A stretch of DNA of 64,000 nt from Thermoactinomyces vulgaris (GTDB taxonomy: Bacteria > Bacillota > Bacilli > Thermoactinomycetales > Thermoactinomycetaceae). Position 1 is the stretch's first letter, and the number at the start of each line of letters is the position of its first letter. The notes under the pieces were generated by a model, which was given only the letters and a program-made list of their open reading frames with translations, was not told the origin of the DNA and searched no databases. Made by a program: the position numbers and the translations under genes. Shown one piece after another: positions 46,715 to 58,003 of this stretch. The stretch is taken from NCBI RefSeq assembly GCF_003688725.1, contig NZ_REFP01000007.1, forward strand, positions 354,900 through 418,899, in the 5' to 3' direction.

Positions 46715-47749
46715 ATGGATGTATCCTTGTACGATTATCATTTGCCGAAAGAATTGATCGCACAAACTCCGGCCGAAAGGAGGGATGCCTCCCGGCTAAT
46801 GGTGGTGGACCGGAAAACATCACAAATCCGCCACGCGAAGTTTACAAATATCCTCGATTATCTCAATCCCGGGGATGTGCTTGTCTTAAATGACAGCCGT
46901 GTCCGCCCGGCCCGGTTAATCGGTGTGAAAGAAGAAACCGGTGCGAAGATTGAGCTGCTCTTGTTAAATCCGCTCGGAAATGACCGGTGGGAAGCATTGG
47001 TCCGCCCGGCAAAAAGGGTCAAACAGGGAACCGTGATACAATTCGGGGAAGGCCGGTTGAAAGCTGTCGCCCAAGAGCAGACGGAAGTGGCGGGCGGAAG
47101 GGTGTTTGCGTTGCAGTACGAAGAGGAGGATCTCGAAAAGTTGTTTGAACAACTGGGGCAAATGCCTCTTCCCCCGTATATCCATGAACAGCTGGACGAC
47201 CCGGAACGGTACCAGACCGTTTTTTCCAGAGTGGTCGGATCGGCAGCGGCCCCGACGGCAGGACTCCATTTCACGGAGGAGTTATTGGCCCAAATCCGTG
47301 AAAAAGGAGTCAAAGTGGTTTTCATCACGTTGCATGTGGGGCTTGGAACTTTTCGTCCTGTGACGGCCAAGCGGATTGAGGACCATCAGATGCATGCGGA
47401 ATACTATGAGATAAGCGGGGAGACCGCAAGAGAAATCAATGCCGCCAAACAGAGGGGAAATAAAGTGGTTGCTGTGGGAACCACCTGTGTGCGCACTTTG
47501 GAGACCGTGTACCGGAAATTAAACGGGGAAATCAAAAAAGATCAGGGCTGGACGGATATCTTCATTTATCCCGGGTTTCAGTTCGGTGTGGTGGACGGTC
47601 TTTTGACGAATTTCCATCTCCCGCAGTCCACCTTGCTGATGCTGGTGAGCGCTTTTGCCTCCCGTGAATTGATTTTGTCGGCTTATGAAGAAGCAGTGAA
47701 CCAACGATACCGGTTTTTCAGTTTCGGGGACGCGATGCTGATTCTTTAA
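46715..47749 (+). CDS. queA: S-adenosylmethionine:tRNA ribosyltransferase-isomerase
   Basis: A 344-residue enzyme that transfers and rearranges the ribosyl part of SAM onto preQ1-modified tRNA, giving epoxyqueuosine. It has [58 protein letters not shown] and [11 protein letters not shown] 46715 is preceded by GGAAGGGA. It precedes tgt, its pathway partner. Confidence 0.97.
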   Translation: MDVSLYDYHLPKELIAQTPAERRDASRLMVVDRKTSQIRHAKFTNILDYLNPGDVLVLNDSRVRPARLIGVKEETGAKIELLLLNPLGNDRWEALVRPAKRVKQGTVIQFGEGRLKAVAQEQTEVAGGRVFALQYEEEDLEKLFEQLGQMPLPPYIHEQLDDPERYQTVFSRVVGSAAAPTAGLHFTEELLAQIREKGVKVVFITLHVGLGTFRPVTAKRIEDHQMHAEYYEISGETAREINAAKQRGNKVVAVGTTCVRTLETVYRKLNGEIKKDQGWTDIFIYPGFQFGVVDGLLTNFHLPQSTLLMLVSAFASRELILSAYEEAVNQRYRFFSFGDAMLIL

Positions 47750-47767
47750 AAAGAGTTTACGAAAAGC

Positions 47768-47796
47768 TTGTTCTTGTTCATGGTGTTCTCTATAAT
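47768..47796 (+). promoter_or_regulatory. Candidate promoter of tgt
   Basis: TTGTTC (47768-47773), 17-base spacer, TATAAT (47791-47796). It would start transcription near 47803. Confidence 0.6.
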
Positions 47797-47802
47797 GTTT
47801 AG

Positions 47803-48990
<1,188 letters not shown>

Positions 48991-49004
48991 AGGAGGACCA
49001 ATTT

Positions 49005-49325
49005 ATGGGACAATGGGGTACGTTGATACCGCTTATTCTGATGTTTGTCGTGTTTTATTTTCTGTTGATCCGCCCACAGCAAAAACGGCAAAAAGAACGG
49101 ATGACCATGTTGAATGCTTTGAAAAAAGGTGACAAAGTGATCACCATCGGCGGGATTCACGGAACGATTGTGGATTTGACGGAAGACCGGGTGACGTTAA
49201 AAGTCAGTGACAATACCCGTTTGGTTTTTGAACGCTCTTCGGTGAATTCGGTGGTAACCGATGAGGATACAACCTCAGAGAAAGAAGAGAAGAAAAAAGA
49301 AGAAGCCAAAGAGGAATCCAAATAA
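49005..49325 (+). CDS. yajC: Preprotein translocase accessory subunit YajC
   Basis: A 106-residue single-pass protein. The N-terminal helix LIPLILMFVVFYFLLIRPQQKRQKE is the family signature, followed by LKKGDKVITIGGIHGTIVDL and an acidic-basic tail. It associates with SecDF, encoded 3.4 kb downstream. ATG 49005 follows AAGGAGGA. Confidence 0.95.
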   Translation: MGQWGTLIPLILMFVVFYFLLIRPQQKRQKERMTMLNALKKGDKVITIGGIHGTIVDLTEDRVTLKVSDNTRLVFERSSVNSVVTDEDTTSEKEEKKKEEAKEESK

Positions 49326-49329
49326 GGCC

Positions 49330-49365
49330 AAAAAGCTTCTGATCTTGTGATCAGAAGCTTTTTTT
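49330..49365. terminator. Bidirectional terminator after yajC
   Basis: AAAAGCTTCTGATC, loop TTGT, GATCAGAAGCTTTT, then TTT. It also lies just downstream of the convergent minus-strand gene. Confidence 0.9.
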
Positions 49366-49380
49366 GGTTTTACCGGGCAT

Positions 49381-49776
49381 TTAATCTTTTTTGGTTTGTA
49401 CCCCCATAACTCCTCCCAGTGCGCCTCCACCGAAGGAAAACAAGGAAAGCCAAAGCGGATGAATGGACGTCAGGCTGTCAAAAGCCAAAAAGGCGATGAG
49501 CAAGATGATCAGGGCATAGATGATTCCTTGAATCCCGCCGGCCATCCAACCGCGATGCTCCGATTTGCGGGCGGTGACAAAGCCTCCGCTTAACAAGGCG
49601 GCGAAATTCAACACATAGGCAATCATCGGGAGGCGGTGGGAGGACAAGGTGGAGTATTGCAAAAACAAGGTTACCATCAGCGAGCCCAAAAGGACAATTC
49701 CCCAGATGACGCATTGCCCGATGAGCCAGGGAGACCGGACGCCTTTTTTGGCGGAGTCGAAAAAAGCTTCTTTCAT
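49381..49776 (-). CDS. TIGR04086-type four-helix membrane protein (YrzE-like)
   Basis: A 131-residue protein with four hydrophobic helices (IGQCVIWGIVLLGSLMVTLFL, IAYVLNFAALLSGGFVTARK, WMAGGIQGIIYALIILLIAFLAF, WLSLFSFGGGALGGVMGVQ). The GGFVTARKS and GGALGGVMGV segments fit the TIGR04086 family. B. subtilis has yrzE at the same place between yajC and the DUF421 gene. The function is unknown. Confidence 0.8.
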   Translation of the reverse strand: MKEAFFDSAKKGVRSPWLIGQCVIWGIVLLGSLMVTLFLQYSTLSSHRLPMIAYVLNFAALLSGGFVTARKSEHRGWMAGGIQGIIYALIILLIAFLAFDSLTSIHPLWLSLFSFGGGALGGVMGVQTKKD

Positions 49777-49887
49777 TGCTTTTCCTCTCCTTTCTTTATT
49801 AATACATCCTTATGCCTGGTATTTTTTGAGCATTCATAAAGAGGGGGCATTTGGTCAAACTATGTTTTGAAAAGGAGGTGACCAAGG

Positions 49888-50556
49888 TTGATATGGACCA
49901 TCATTTTACGCACGGTATTTATCTATTTTTTCCTGCTTGTGATTATGAGATTGATGGGAAAAAGGGAGATCGGCAAACTGTCGGTGTTTGATCTGATTGT
50001 TTCGTTCATGATTGCCGATCTTTCCGCAATGGCGATCGATTCGGAAAAGCCCCTGTATATCGGCATTATCTCCATATTGACCTTGGCGATCTTTCAAGTG
50101 TTCATTTCCTATCTTTCTTTAAAAAGCAAAAAAATCAGAGAATGGGCGGACGGAAAGCCGGTGGTCATTGTGGAAAAGGGAAAAATCCTGGATGATCAGA
50201 TGGCCAAAGCCCGCTACAACATGGATGATCTGATGGTTCAACTGAGAGAGAAAAACATTGCCGATATTTCCGATGTGGAATTTGCGATCTTGGAAACCAC
50301 CGGGAAGTTAAGTGTTTTTCCAAAAGAAAAAAAGACTTCCGAAGAAAGCGTACATAAGTCCTTGCGTCCGTTTCAAATGCCGGTTCCACTCATTATTGAC
50401 GGGAAGGTCCAGGATGACGGGTTGAGACAAATCGGAAAAACCCGTTTCTGGCTGAAAAATGAGATTCAAAAACAAGGGTACCGGGATTTCAAAGAAATCT
50501 TTTATGCTTCTATAAACAACAATGGAAAACTGTTCATCGACCGGAAAGATTCTTAA
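49888..50556 (+). CDS. DUF421/YetF family membrane protein
   Basis: A 222-residue protein. Three helices occupy the first 80 residues, with RLMGKREIGKLSVFDLIVSFMIADLSAMAI as the family motif. The soluble C-terminal domain has KPVVIVEKGKILDDQMAKARYNMDDLMVQLREKNI. The start is TTG 49888; the ATG at 49893 is out of frame. The ribosome site AAAAGGAGGTGACC is an almost perfect match to the 16S tail. YetF-type proteins have been linked to spore or membrane functions, but the role is not fixed. Confidence 0.9.
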   Translation: MIWTIILRTVFIYFFLLVIMRLMGKREIGKLSVFDLIVSFMIADLSAMAIDSEKPLYIGIISILTLAIFQVFISYLSLKSKKIREWADGKPVVIVEKGKILDDQMAKARYNMDDLMVQLREKNIADISDVEFAILETTGKLSVFPKEKKTSEESVHKSLRPFQMPVPLIIDGKVQDDGLRQIGKTRFWLKNEIQKQGYRDFKEIFYASINNNGKLFIDRKDS

Positions 50557-50561
50557 ACTCC

Positions 50562-52130
50562 TTACTTAGGCAGGATCCGGGCAACCCACTTTCCGATCAA
50601 AGGAATACGCAAGACATCGTTTTTTTGGATGAGTGAAAAAAGAATCAAGCAGATTCCATAGGACAACAGGGTGACTCCGGCTTGGATGACGGTTTGGATC
50701 AGCATCGAATCCGAACCGCTGAAATTGCTGAAACGAAAAACCACCGCGGCGATGAAAATGGTTAAGGCCAGCTTTCCCCATTCCTTTATTTTCAGGTGAA
50801 ATGGAACCAGCTTGACGATATCGATGAAATGCAACGTCGTAACGATCAAAATGCCGCAGTTGATGGCAAGCGCCACTCCGTCGATGCCAAGTTCCGGCCG
50901 GGATGCGAGCATGAGAATGAGAATGGTTTTGAAAACGGCCCCGATGATGGAGTTGCGCATGGGTGCTTGTGCTTTGTCCAATCCCTGCAAGACCGAAGCG
51001 AACGGACCTTGCAAAGCATGAATCATGGTGAAAGGGGCCATGATCCGGATCAAGCGGGCGACATCCGGCTGGCGATACAACAGAATGGAAAGCGGTTCAG
51101 CCAAGAGATACAAAATCAGGGCACAAGGCGCGGTGACAATAAAAGATAACCGGATCGCTTGTTGCAAACGGTGCTCGATCAGCCGGTCATTCTTTTTTGC
51201 GGCCGCTTCACTGACAGCCGGAACCAATGACACGGACAAGGCGTAAGTGATGAACGCGGGAAAGAAGGTCAACGGGACGGCCATTCCTTCCAGTTGCCCG
51301 TATAAAGCGGTCGCTGTTGTTGTGGCAAATCCGGCCATGGCCAAACTTTGCGCTACGACGATCGGTTCGATGGCGTAAGAGAAAGAACCGATCATGCGGC
51401 TGGCTGTCACCGGAGCAGCTAAACGAAAAAGATCGCGGAAAGTTTGCCGGAAAGGTTTCCAACCCGGTTTCAAAAAGGTTTTGTCCAACTTTGGGCGGGT
51501 CGGATCTTTTTTGAAGGAACGGATCAAAAACATCATGCCGGCGAATTCACCGACCACCATTCCGAGCATGGCTCCGGCCGCGGCATATTCCACGCCGAAT
51601 TTCAATAAATAACCGGCGATGAGAAGGACGGTGAAGATGCGGACGAATTGTTCGACAATGGTTGAAATGGCATAAGGGCTCATATTTTGCCGCCCTTGAA
51701 AATAACCGCGGAATATGGATGAAATGGCAATGATCGGAATAATCGGGGCGATTCCGAGCAAGGTGTAAATGGCCCGTTCATCCGTGAGGAGCATCCGTGC
51801 AATCCATGGGGCTGCTATGAGAACGCCTCCGGTGACGATGGTGCTGGTTATGATGACGATAAATATCGAAATAATGAGAATGGAACGAATCCTTCCTTCT
51901 TGCTGTTTTGCTTCCGCTTCGGAGACGAGTTTGGAGATGGCCACCGGCAGTCCGGCGGTGGTGATCACGATGGTGAAGGACAAGATCGGAAACGCCATTT
52001 GAAACAGGCCCATTCCCTCATCGCCGATGATTCTGGACAGGGCAATCCGATAGATAAAACCGAGAATTTTGGTGATAAACCCGGCGCTGACCAAAACAAA
52101 AGTGCCGTATAAAAATCCTTTGCGCACCAT
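50562..52130 (-). CDS. spoVB: Stage V sporulation protein SpoVB (MOP-family flippase)
   Basis: A 522-residue membrane protein with about 14 helices. It has the N-terminal KGFLYGTFVLVSAGFITKILGFIYRI and the GLPVAISKLVSEAEAKQQEG segment of the polysaccharide flippase group. SpoVB is thought to move lipid-linked cortex precursors in sporulation. ATG 52130 has AAGGAGGGG upstream; the frame is open 33 codons further but lacks a start signal there. It ends six bases from the convergent DUF421 gene. Confidence 0.92.
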   Translation of the reverse strand: MVRKGFLYGTFVLVSAGFITKILGFIYRIALSRIIGDEGMGLFQMAFPILSFTIVITTAGLPVAISKLVSEAEAKQQEGRIRSILIISIFIVIITSTIVTGGVLIAAPWIARMLLTDERAIYTLLGIAPIIPIIAISSIFRGYFQGRQNMSPYAISTIVEQFVRIFTVLLIAGYLLKFGVEYAAAGAMLGMVVGEFAGMMFLIRSFKKDPTRPKLDKTFLKPGWKPFRQTFRDLFRLAAPVTASRMIGSFSYAIEPIVVAQSLAMAGFATTTATALYGQLEGMAVPLTFFPAFITYALSVSLVPAVSEAAAKKNDRLIEHRLQQAIRLSFIVTAPCALILYLLAEPLSILLYRQPDVARLIRIMAPFTMIHALQGPFASVLQGLDKAQAPMRNSIIGAVFKTILILMLASRPELGIDGVALAINCGILIVTTLHFIDIVKLVPFHLKIKEWGKLALTIFIAAVVFRFSNFSGSDSMLIQTVIQAGVTLLSYGICLILFSLIQKNDVLRIPLIGKWVARILPK

Positions 52131-52159
52131 CACGCCCCTCCTTCGCTGATTCCTATTTA

Positions 52160-52188
52160 AACGTATGAGTTGCTGGGACAACTCATGA
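52160..52188 (-). promoter_or_regulatory. Candidate sigma-E promoter of spoVB, inside an inverted repeat
   Basis: On the minus strand TCATGAG (52188-52182), 14-base spacer, CATACGTT (52167-52160). The -10 matches seven of eight consensus positions, the -35 four of seven. The site coincides with a perfect inverted repeat ATGAGTTG (52165-52172) / CAACTCAT (52179-52186). Confidence 0.4.
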
Positions 52189-52317
52189 CAAAAATGTTTA
52201 ACAGCAAAATTTTTCAACAGGGCTTGCATGAATGCCCACAGAGTTGTTAACTAAAATAAGTAGGATTTTTGGGAAACCTTTCAGAATAATACCTTTAAAA
52301 CGGGATGTGAATGCGAA

Positions 52318-52632
52318 GTGAGAAAGAAACAAGGTCCTTTGAAACCGGTGGGAAGTTATCAGAAGGATTCTGTCGAACTGATGCCTGAGCATGAGCTGAT
52401 GCAATGCATTGAAGAGTTGTGCAACAGCAAAGCCAGGGAATTTCGGATGTATGGTTATGAAAATGTGACGGGTGAGCAGGTTTGGGCTTGTGTCTCTGAA
52501 AATTACCGCAGGGGATGGCCCCGGCTGAACCGGCTGGTGAATGACATCATTTCTTTGAAAGCAAACCGCTTTATGAACTGGTTGATGTTATCGGTATACA
52601 AGGATGATGATGACAAGAATGAAAAGAAATAA
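52318..52632 (+). CDS. comN: ComN-like post-transcriptional regulator
   Basis: A 104-residue protein with LMQCIEELCNSKAREFRMYGYENVTGEQVWACVSE, matching the ComN/YrzD family that in B. subtilis acts on comE mRNA and lies between spoVB and secDF. The tail is acidic and basic (KDDDDKNEKK). GTG 52318 is used; the ribosome site is weak, and ATG 52381 is an alternative giving an 83-residue form that still keeps the domain. Confidence 0.78.
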   Translation: MRKKQGPLKPVGSYQKDSVELMPEHELMQCIEELCNSKAREFRMYGYENVTGEQVWACVSENYRRGWPRLNRLVNDIISLKANRFMNWLMLSVYKDDDDKNEKK

Positions 52633-52665
52633 ACGACAGCCGCGATCCCGCTGTCGTCTTTTTTT
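52633..52665 (+). terminator. Intrinsic terminator of comN
   Basis: ACGACAGC (52633-52640) pairs with GCTGTCGT (52650-52657), then a T-run. Confidence 0.85.
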
Positions 52666-52671
52666 GCAAAA

Positions 52672-52700
52672 TTGACATGGCTTTTGGATGCAGGGATAAT
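52672..52700 (+). promoter_or_regulatory. Promoter of secD-secF
   Basis: TTGACA (52672-52677), 17-base spacer, GATAAT (52695-52700). Confidence 0.75.
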
Positions 52701-52739
52701 TAAAATTACGGTGTTTTATACATAAAAGGAGGACAAGGA

Positions 52740-53969
52740 ATGAGGGTGCGAAAAGTCAATATCGTCGTATTTATCCTCCTGGTGGTTGCAATTTTCGGCT
52801 TGGCGGCCACAACTACCGGTTATATATGGAAACATGTCACATTGGGCTTGGATTTGCAAGGCGGATTTGAAGTGTTATATGAGGCGGAGCCCGGACAAAA
52901 AGTGAATACGGAGATTTTGAAAGACACCGCCGCGGCCTTAAACAGCCGGATCAATGTCCTGGGCGTGTCGGAACCGGATATCACCATTGAACCGCCCAAT
53001 CGCATCCGGGTGCAACTGGCCGGAGTCAAAGACCAAAACAAAGCACGGGAATTGCTGGGGAAACAGGCGAAGCTCACCTTCCGCGATGCTTCGGGGAAAG
53101 TGTTGCTGGAGGGAAGCGATTTGAAGGAAAAAGGGGCAAAAGTCGATTATGACCAGATGGGACAGCCGGTTGTCACGTTGCAACTGAAAAATGCGGATAA
53201 ATTCGCCAAGATCACCCGTGAACATCTGGGACAACCGATTGCCATTTATTTGGACGAGCAGCAGCTCAGCGCACCGGTGGTTCAGCAAGTGATCACCGGG
53301 GGAACGGCACAAATCACCGGCCAAAAGGATACGGAGGAAGCACAACAACTGGCCGATCTGTTGAATGCCGGTGCCATTCCGTTGAAAATGAAGGAAATTC
53401 AAAGCCATTCCGTGGATGCCAGCCTTGGGGAAGACTCCTTGAGGGACAGTCTCATCGCCGGGGCTTATGCCGTGGTTGCGATCTTTATTTTCATGATCGG
53501 TTTTTACCGGTTGCCGGGATTTGTGGCGGTTACGACCCTGGTGGCTTATTCGTATTTGCTGCTGTTGACTTTCATGGTGATGGGCGTGACCTTAACCCTG
53601 CCGGGGATTGCCGCGTTTATTCTGGGGATCGGAATGGCGGTGGATGCCAATATCATTATGAATGAGCGGATTCGTGAGGAAATGCGTGTCGGCAAAAGCA
53701 TGAAAGCATCCGTCCGTGCCGGTTCCAAACGTTCTTTCTTGACCATTTTCGATGCGAACATTACCACCATCATTGCCGGAGCGGTGTTGTTTATCTTCGG
53801 AAGTGCCGGTGTCAAAGGGTTCTCGGTGACACTGATTGCCGGTATTCTCGTCAGCTTTGTGACGGCGGTGGCGCTTTCCCGGATCATGATGAATTTGCTG
53901 GTCCGGTCCAACTTGCTGAAAAGCCCGGTTTGGTTCAGGGTGAGAGAGGATGAGATCAGTGATCTATAA
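52740..53969 (+). CDS. secD: Protein translocase subunit SecD
   Basis: A 409-residue RND-type protein. It has an N-terminal helix, LGLDLQGGFEVLYEA (D1 motif), a periplasmic-type P1 domain (about 45-225) and five C-terminal helices with IGMAVDANIIMNERIREE (D4-like motif). With SecF it uses the proton gradient to pull secreted proteins through SecYEG. ATG 52740 follows AAAGGAGGA. It is separate from secF here, unlike the fused SecDF of B. subtilis. Confidence 0.96.
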   Translation: MRVRKVNIVVFILLVVAIFGLAATTTGYIWKHVTLGLDLQGGFEVLYEAEPGQKVNTEILKDTAAALNSRINVLGVSEPDITIEPPNRIRVQLAGVKDQNKARELLGKQAKLTFRDASGKVLLEGSDLKEKGAKVDYDQMGQPVVTLQLKNADKFAKITREHLGQPIAIYLDEQQLSAPVVQQVITGGTAQITGQKDTEEAQQLADLLNAGAIPLKMKEIQSHSVDASLGEDSLRDSLIAGAYAVVAIFIFMIGFYRLPGFVAVTTLVAYSYLLLLTFMVMGVTLTLPGIAAFILGIGMAVDANIIMNERIREEMRVGKSMKASVRAGSKRSFLTIFDANITTIIAGAVLFIFGSAGVKGFSVTLIAGILVSFVTAVALSRIMMNLLVRSNLLKSPVWFRVREDEISDL

Positions 53970-54870
53970 GTTTGATATTGTGAAGCATCGAAAAAAGATT
54001 TTTATCCTGACGCTGTTGATCGTGGCGGTTTCCATCATTTCGCTGTTCGTTCGGGGGCTCAACCTGGGAGTCGATTTTGTCAGCGGAACCCGGCTGGACA
54101 TTCATGTGAAGCCAAATGTGGATCTGGAAAAAGCACGGACCGTTTTGACCGGACTCGGGTATCACGATCCGGATGTCCGCACGGGTGGATCGGAAAATGA
54201 GTTTGTTTTTTTCCGGGTCAGCCATAGCATGGAGCGAAACCAGATCAATCAGATTGAAGCGGCTTTTGAAAAGGCCTTTCAAACCGACGTGAATATTCAG
54301 GCCCAGACCGTGAGTCCGGTGGTCGGGCGGGAAACGGCCATGAACGCCATCAAAGCGGTTCTCATCGCCTCCATTTTCATCATTATTTATGTGGCGATTC
54401 GCTTTGAATTCCGGTTTGCTGTTTCCGCCGTGTTGGCATTGCTGTATGATGTCATGTTTGTGGTCGGAACCTTTTCCCTCTTTCAGATCGAGGTGGATTT
54501 GGTTTTCATCGCCGCGGTGCTGACCATTGTGGGATATTCGATCAACGATACCATTGTGATATTTGACCGGATCCGCGAAAACATGAAACAGGAAAATCCC
54601 GCCAAATGGGATGACTTGGCGGCGATTGTGAATAACAGCATCATGCAAACGCTGGTCCGTTCCATCAACACCGTGTTAACGGTGGTGTTTGCCGCTCTTC
54701 TTTTGTGGTTGTTGGGCGGAGAAAGCATCCGGAATTTCTCGCTGGCCCTTCTCTTGGGATTGATTTCGGGTGCCTATTCTTCCATCTTTGTGGCCAGCCC
54801 GCTCTGGGTCACTTGGAAATGGAAATCGATGCAAAAAAAGCATCCTTCCAAAAAAGCCGTGACGGAATAA
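53959..54870 (+). CDS. secF: Protein translocase subunit SecF
   Basis: A 303-residue partner of SecD. It has an N-terminal helix, GLNLGVDFVSGTRLDI (motif like SecD D1), and five later helices with VGYSINDTIVIFDRIREN. GTG 53959 is preferred because AGAGAGG precedes it by about ten bases; ATG 53950 directly abuts that site. It overlaps secD by 11 bases, so expression is coupled one to one. Confidence 0.95.
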   Translation: MIYKFDIVKHRKKIFILTLLIVAVSIISLFVRGLNLGVDFVSGTRLDIHVKPNVDLEKARTVLTGLGYHDPDVRTGGSENEFVFFRVSHSMERNQINQIEAAFEKAFQTDVNIQAQTVSPVVGRETAMNAIKAVLIASIFIIIYVAIRFEFRFAVSAVLALLYDVMFVVGTFSLFQIEVDLVFIAAVLTIVGYSINDTIVIFDRIRENMKQENPAKWDDLAAIVNNSIMQTLVRSINTVLTVVFAALLLWLLGGESIRNFSLALLLGLISGAYSSIFVASPLWVTWKWKSMQKKHPSKKAVTE

Positions 54871-54987
54871 AAATGCACCGGAGAAGCCATGTCCTTTCCA
54901 TGGCTTCTTTTTTGGGGCTTTTTTTCTGTCTTCTGACCGTTTTTCTTTGTGCTATAATGGTTAGCGCGAAGAGAGAGGTGTTCGGTC

Positions 54988-57408
54988 ATGTTGCATGCAA
55001 GAGCAAGGTGGGATGTGGAGCCGGTGGATGAGGATTTAAGCGAAGCGATGTCTAAAGAACTGGACATTCATCCCATCATTTCAAAAATGCTGATTCGCCG
55101 GGGGGTCAAAGAGATCCCGGAGGCCCGCCGTTTTTTAAATCCTTCCCTTGCCGACCTGAATGATCCTTTCCTGCTGGATGGAATGGAAACCGCTGTCCAA
55201 AGAATTCGCCAGGCCCTCAGGGACAAAGAGCCTATACTTGTTTACGGGGATTATGATGTGGACGGCGTCAGCAGCACCTGTTTGATGCTGAAAACGCTCC
55301 GGCGGTTGGGGGCAACCGTGGATTACTATATTCCCCATCGTTTCCGGGAAGGATACGGGATCAATCAAGAGGCCTTAAAACAAGCCAAGGAGCGCGGTTT
55401 CCGTCTCGTTCTTTCAGTGGATACGGGGATTGCCGCGGTCAAGGAGGCGGCTTATGCCAAAGAGTTGGGATTGGATCTCATTATTACTGATCACCATGAA
55501 CCCCAGGAAACGCTGCCGGATGCATTGGCGGTGATCAATCCGAAGAAGCCGGGATGCCCCTATCCTTTTAAAATGCTTGCCGGGGTCGGTGTCGCTTTCA
55601 AACTGGCCACAGCCTTGTTGCAAGAGGTGCCGGAAGAGTGGCTGGACATCGCTGCATTGGGAACCATTGCCGATCTGGTTCCGCTGGTTGAGGAAAATCG
55701 CATTTTGGCCTGTTACGGATTGAAGAGAATGAGCCAGACGGTTCATATTGGATTGAAAGCTTTGATTCAGGCTTGCGATATTGATCATGACGTGTCGGCT
55801 AGTCATGTGGGATACCTGCTCGGTCCCCGGATCAATGCATGCGGACGGTTGGACACAGCGGACACGGCGGTCCGTTTGCTGATGACGGAGGACCCGGAAG
55901 AAGCGGAATCCCTTGCGGGAGAACTGGATGTGCTCAATCGAAAACGGCAACAATTGGTGGATGAGATGACCCTGGAAGCAGTGGAAGAGATTGAGAAGAA
56001 TCCGGACAAGCACAAGTATGTGATTGTCGTCGCCCGCCCGGGATGGAATGTGGGCGTGGTCGGCATTGTCGCGTCCCGGTTGGTCGAAAAATATTACCGG
56101 CCGGTTGTGGTGTTGGGAATCGACGAAGAAAAACAAACGGCCAAGGGATCAGCGAGAAGCATTCAAGGATTTCATTTGTTTCAAGCTTTGTCCGAGTGTA
56201 AAGAATGGTTGCCCGAATTTGGCGGACACGAAATGGCTGCGGGAATGACGCTGGAGGCCCGCAACATTTCCAAACTGCATGAGCGGCTTTCGTTGTTGGC
56301 GAAAGAACGGATCCGCCCGGAAGATTACGTGCCGCTCAAATGGGCGGAAGGAGAATTGGATGCCGAGCAAATCGGGGCAGACCTCATTGAACAGCTGGAG
56401 ATCCTGGCTCCGTTTGGAGTGGGAAATCCACAGCCGCTGTTTATTGTAAAAGAAATGCCTGTCGCGCGGATTCAGCGCATGGGAAGGGAACAAGAACATG
56501 TCAAATTGTATTTGAACCGGAAGAACGGGATCTTAAGCGCGGTCGGTTTTCGCATGGGGGATCAGGCTGACGGGCTCACTCCCCACGGCCGGATCCGTTT
56601 GCTCGGTGAGCTGGAGATGAATGAATGGAACGGCCACAGAGCTCCCCAAATCATTATCCGGGATATGGAGGTCCGCCATCTGCAAGTGTTTGATTTCAGA
56701 AGCAACCGGAAAGAATGGTCGCAGCTTGCCGGATTGAACCCGGAAGAAATATGTTTTATCTGTTCCAACGGCTCAACGCTGTTTAAACAATTGTCCCAAT
56801 CGACGAATCGAATCGTGGTGACATGGGAAGAGCTGATGGATAAAAAGCAACAGGAAAGCATGAAGCAAGCCAAACATCTGGTCTTGGCGGAATCGCCCCC
56901 GACATTGGAGGTGTTTCGTAACCGCTTGAAAGACGGACGGGAAGCGGAACGGATTTATGTCATGTTCGGGGATAAAGAGTTTGATCATTTGTTGCCGAAA
57001 ACCCCTTCCCGTGAAGATTTTTCAAAGTTGTACCGGGTGATTGCAGGGAAAGGGAAGATCTCCCTGCGCAAATATATGTCTTCGCTGATGCGGGTGACAG
57101 GATTGCAAAAGCGTGTCATTTCTTTTATGATTCAAGTGTTTGAAGAATTAGGGTTTGTCAGCTTGGATCAGGAAGATTTGATCGTCCATGAAAACCCGGC
57201 CAAGAGGTCGCTGATGGAATCCAAAACATATCAACACCAAAGAGAACGGGAACGGGTTTTGGAGACACTGGTTTATTCAAGCTATAAAGATTTGTGCCGT
57301 TATTTGTTTGAAACGATTTCTTTTACACACATGGGAGGATATACAGATGGATTTCAAAGAAAAGATTCGAGTGATTCCAGACTTTCCGCAACCGGGGGTG
57401 CGGTTTAA
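54988..57408 (+). CDS. recJ: Single-stranded-DNA-specific exonuclease RecJ
   Basis: An 806-residue 5'-3' exonuclease for recombination and mismatch repair. The DHH domain has [16 protein letters not shown] and ITDHHEPQE. The DHHA1 domain has [14 protein letters not shown] and [15 protein letters not shown]. The Firmicutes-type C-terminal extension (about 575-780) contains [12 protein letters not shown] and a helical end. ATG 54988 follows GAGAGAGGTG. The last 20 codons overlap apt in another frame and the tail ([16 protein letters not shown]) is probably unstructured. Confidence 0.95.
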   Translation: MLHARARWDVEPVDEDLSEAMSKELDIHPIISKMLIRRGVKEIPEARRFLNPSLADLNDPFLLDGMETAVQRIRQALRDKEPILVYGDYDVDGVSSTCLMLKTLRRLGATVDYYIPHRFREGYGINQEALKQAKERGFRLVLSVDTGIAAVKEAAYAKELGLDLIITDHHEPQETLPDALAVINPKKPGCPYPFKMLAGVGVAFKLATALLQEVPEEWLDIAALGTIADLVPLVEENRILACYGLKRMSQTVHIGLKALIQACDIDHDVSASHVGYLLGPRINACGRLDTADTAVRLLMTEDPEEAESLAGELDVLNRKRQQLVDEMTLEAVEEIEKNPDKHKYVIVVARPGWNVGVVGIVASRLVEKYYRPVVVLGIDEEKQTAKGSARSIQGFHLFQALSECKEWLPEFGGHEMAAGMTLEARNISKLHERLSLLAKERIRPEDYVPLKWAEGELDAEQIGADLIEQLEILAPFGVGNPQPLFIVKEMPVARIQRMGREQEHVKLYLNRKNGILSAVGFRMGDQADGLTPHGRIRLLGELEMNEWNGHRAPQIIIRDMEVRHLQVFDFRSNRKEWSQLAGLNPEEICFICSNGSTLFKQLSQSTNRIVVTWEELMDKKQQESMKQAKHLVLAESPPTLEVFRNRLKDGREAERIYVMFGDKEFDHLLPKTPSREDFSKLYRVIAGKGKISLRKYMSSLMRVTGLQKRVISFMIQVFEELGFVSLDQEDLIVHENPAKRSLMESKTYQHQRERERVLETLVYSSYKDLCRYLFETISFTHMGGYTDGFQRKDSSDSRLSATGGAV

Positions 57409-57862
57409 AGATATCACCACGCTGTTAAAAGATGGAAAAGCTTACAAAGAAGCCATTGATCAGATTGCCCGCCAACTGGAAGGAAAAGAAATTGATCTCA
57501 TTGTCGGGCCGGAGGCGAGGGGGTTTGTCATCGGTGCTCCTTTGGCATATGCCTTGGGAGTGGGATTTGTACCGGTGCGCAAGTCTGGAAAGTTGCCGTA
57601 TGAAACGGTGGAAACCACATACAGCTTGGAATACGGAAAAGATGCGTTGGCAATGCACAAAGATGCCATTGTTCCAGGGCAAAAAGTATTGGTTGCCGAT
57701 GATTTGCTGGCAACGGGCGGAACCATTTCCGCCACATTGGAATTGATTCAGCAATTGGGCGGAGATCCGGTGGGAGCGGCCTTTTTTGTGGAACTGGGTT
57801 ATCTTGGCGGAAGAGATAAATTGAAAGGATTGGATATCATTTCATTGGTTCGCTATGACTAA
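57347..57862 (+). CDS. apt: Adenine phosphoribosyltransferase
   Basis: A 171-residue purine salvage enzyme that makes AMP from adenine and PRPP. It has [35 protein letters not shown] and the PRPP motif [16 protein letters not shown] 57347 follows GGGAGGAT and lies inside the recJ end, a 62-base overlap. In B. subtilis relA follows apt; here terminators and the azoreductase region follow. Confidence 0.96.
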   Translation: MDFKEKIRVIPDFPQPGVRFKDITTLLKDGKAYKEAIDQIARQLEGKEIDLIVGPEARGFVIGAPLAYALGVGFVPVRKSGKLPYETVETTYSLEYGKDALAMHKDAIVPGQKVLVADDLLATGGTISATLELIQQLGGDPVGAAFFVELGYLGGRDKLKGLDIISLVRYD

Positions 57863-57900
57863 AGCCGGCGGATCCCCCCCGGTTAGACCCGGCCGTTTTT
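57863..57900 (+). terminator. Weak terminator after apt
   Basis: AGCCGG (about 57863) can pair with CCGGC (57889-57893) and TTTTT follows. The interior is long and C-rich. Confidence 0.4.
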
Positions 57901-57913
57901 GCATGGCCATTTC

Positions 57914-57952
57914 ACGCACATAGCAGATTTTGTCTGCATGTGCGTTTTTTTG
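57914..57952 (+). terminator. Strong intrinsic terminator of recJ-apt
   Basis: ACGCACAT...ATGTGCGT with an inner GCAGA/TCTGC stem (57914-57945), then TTTTTTG. Confidence 0.9.
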
Positions 57953-58003
57953 TGCTTGTTTTGCAAGATTTAATAAAAAAACAGAATAATGTATTATAAC
58001 AAA

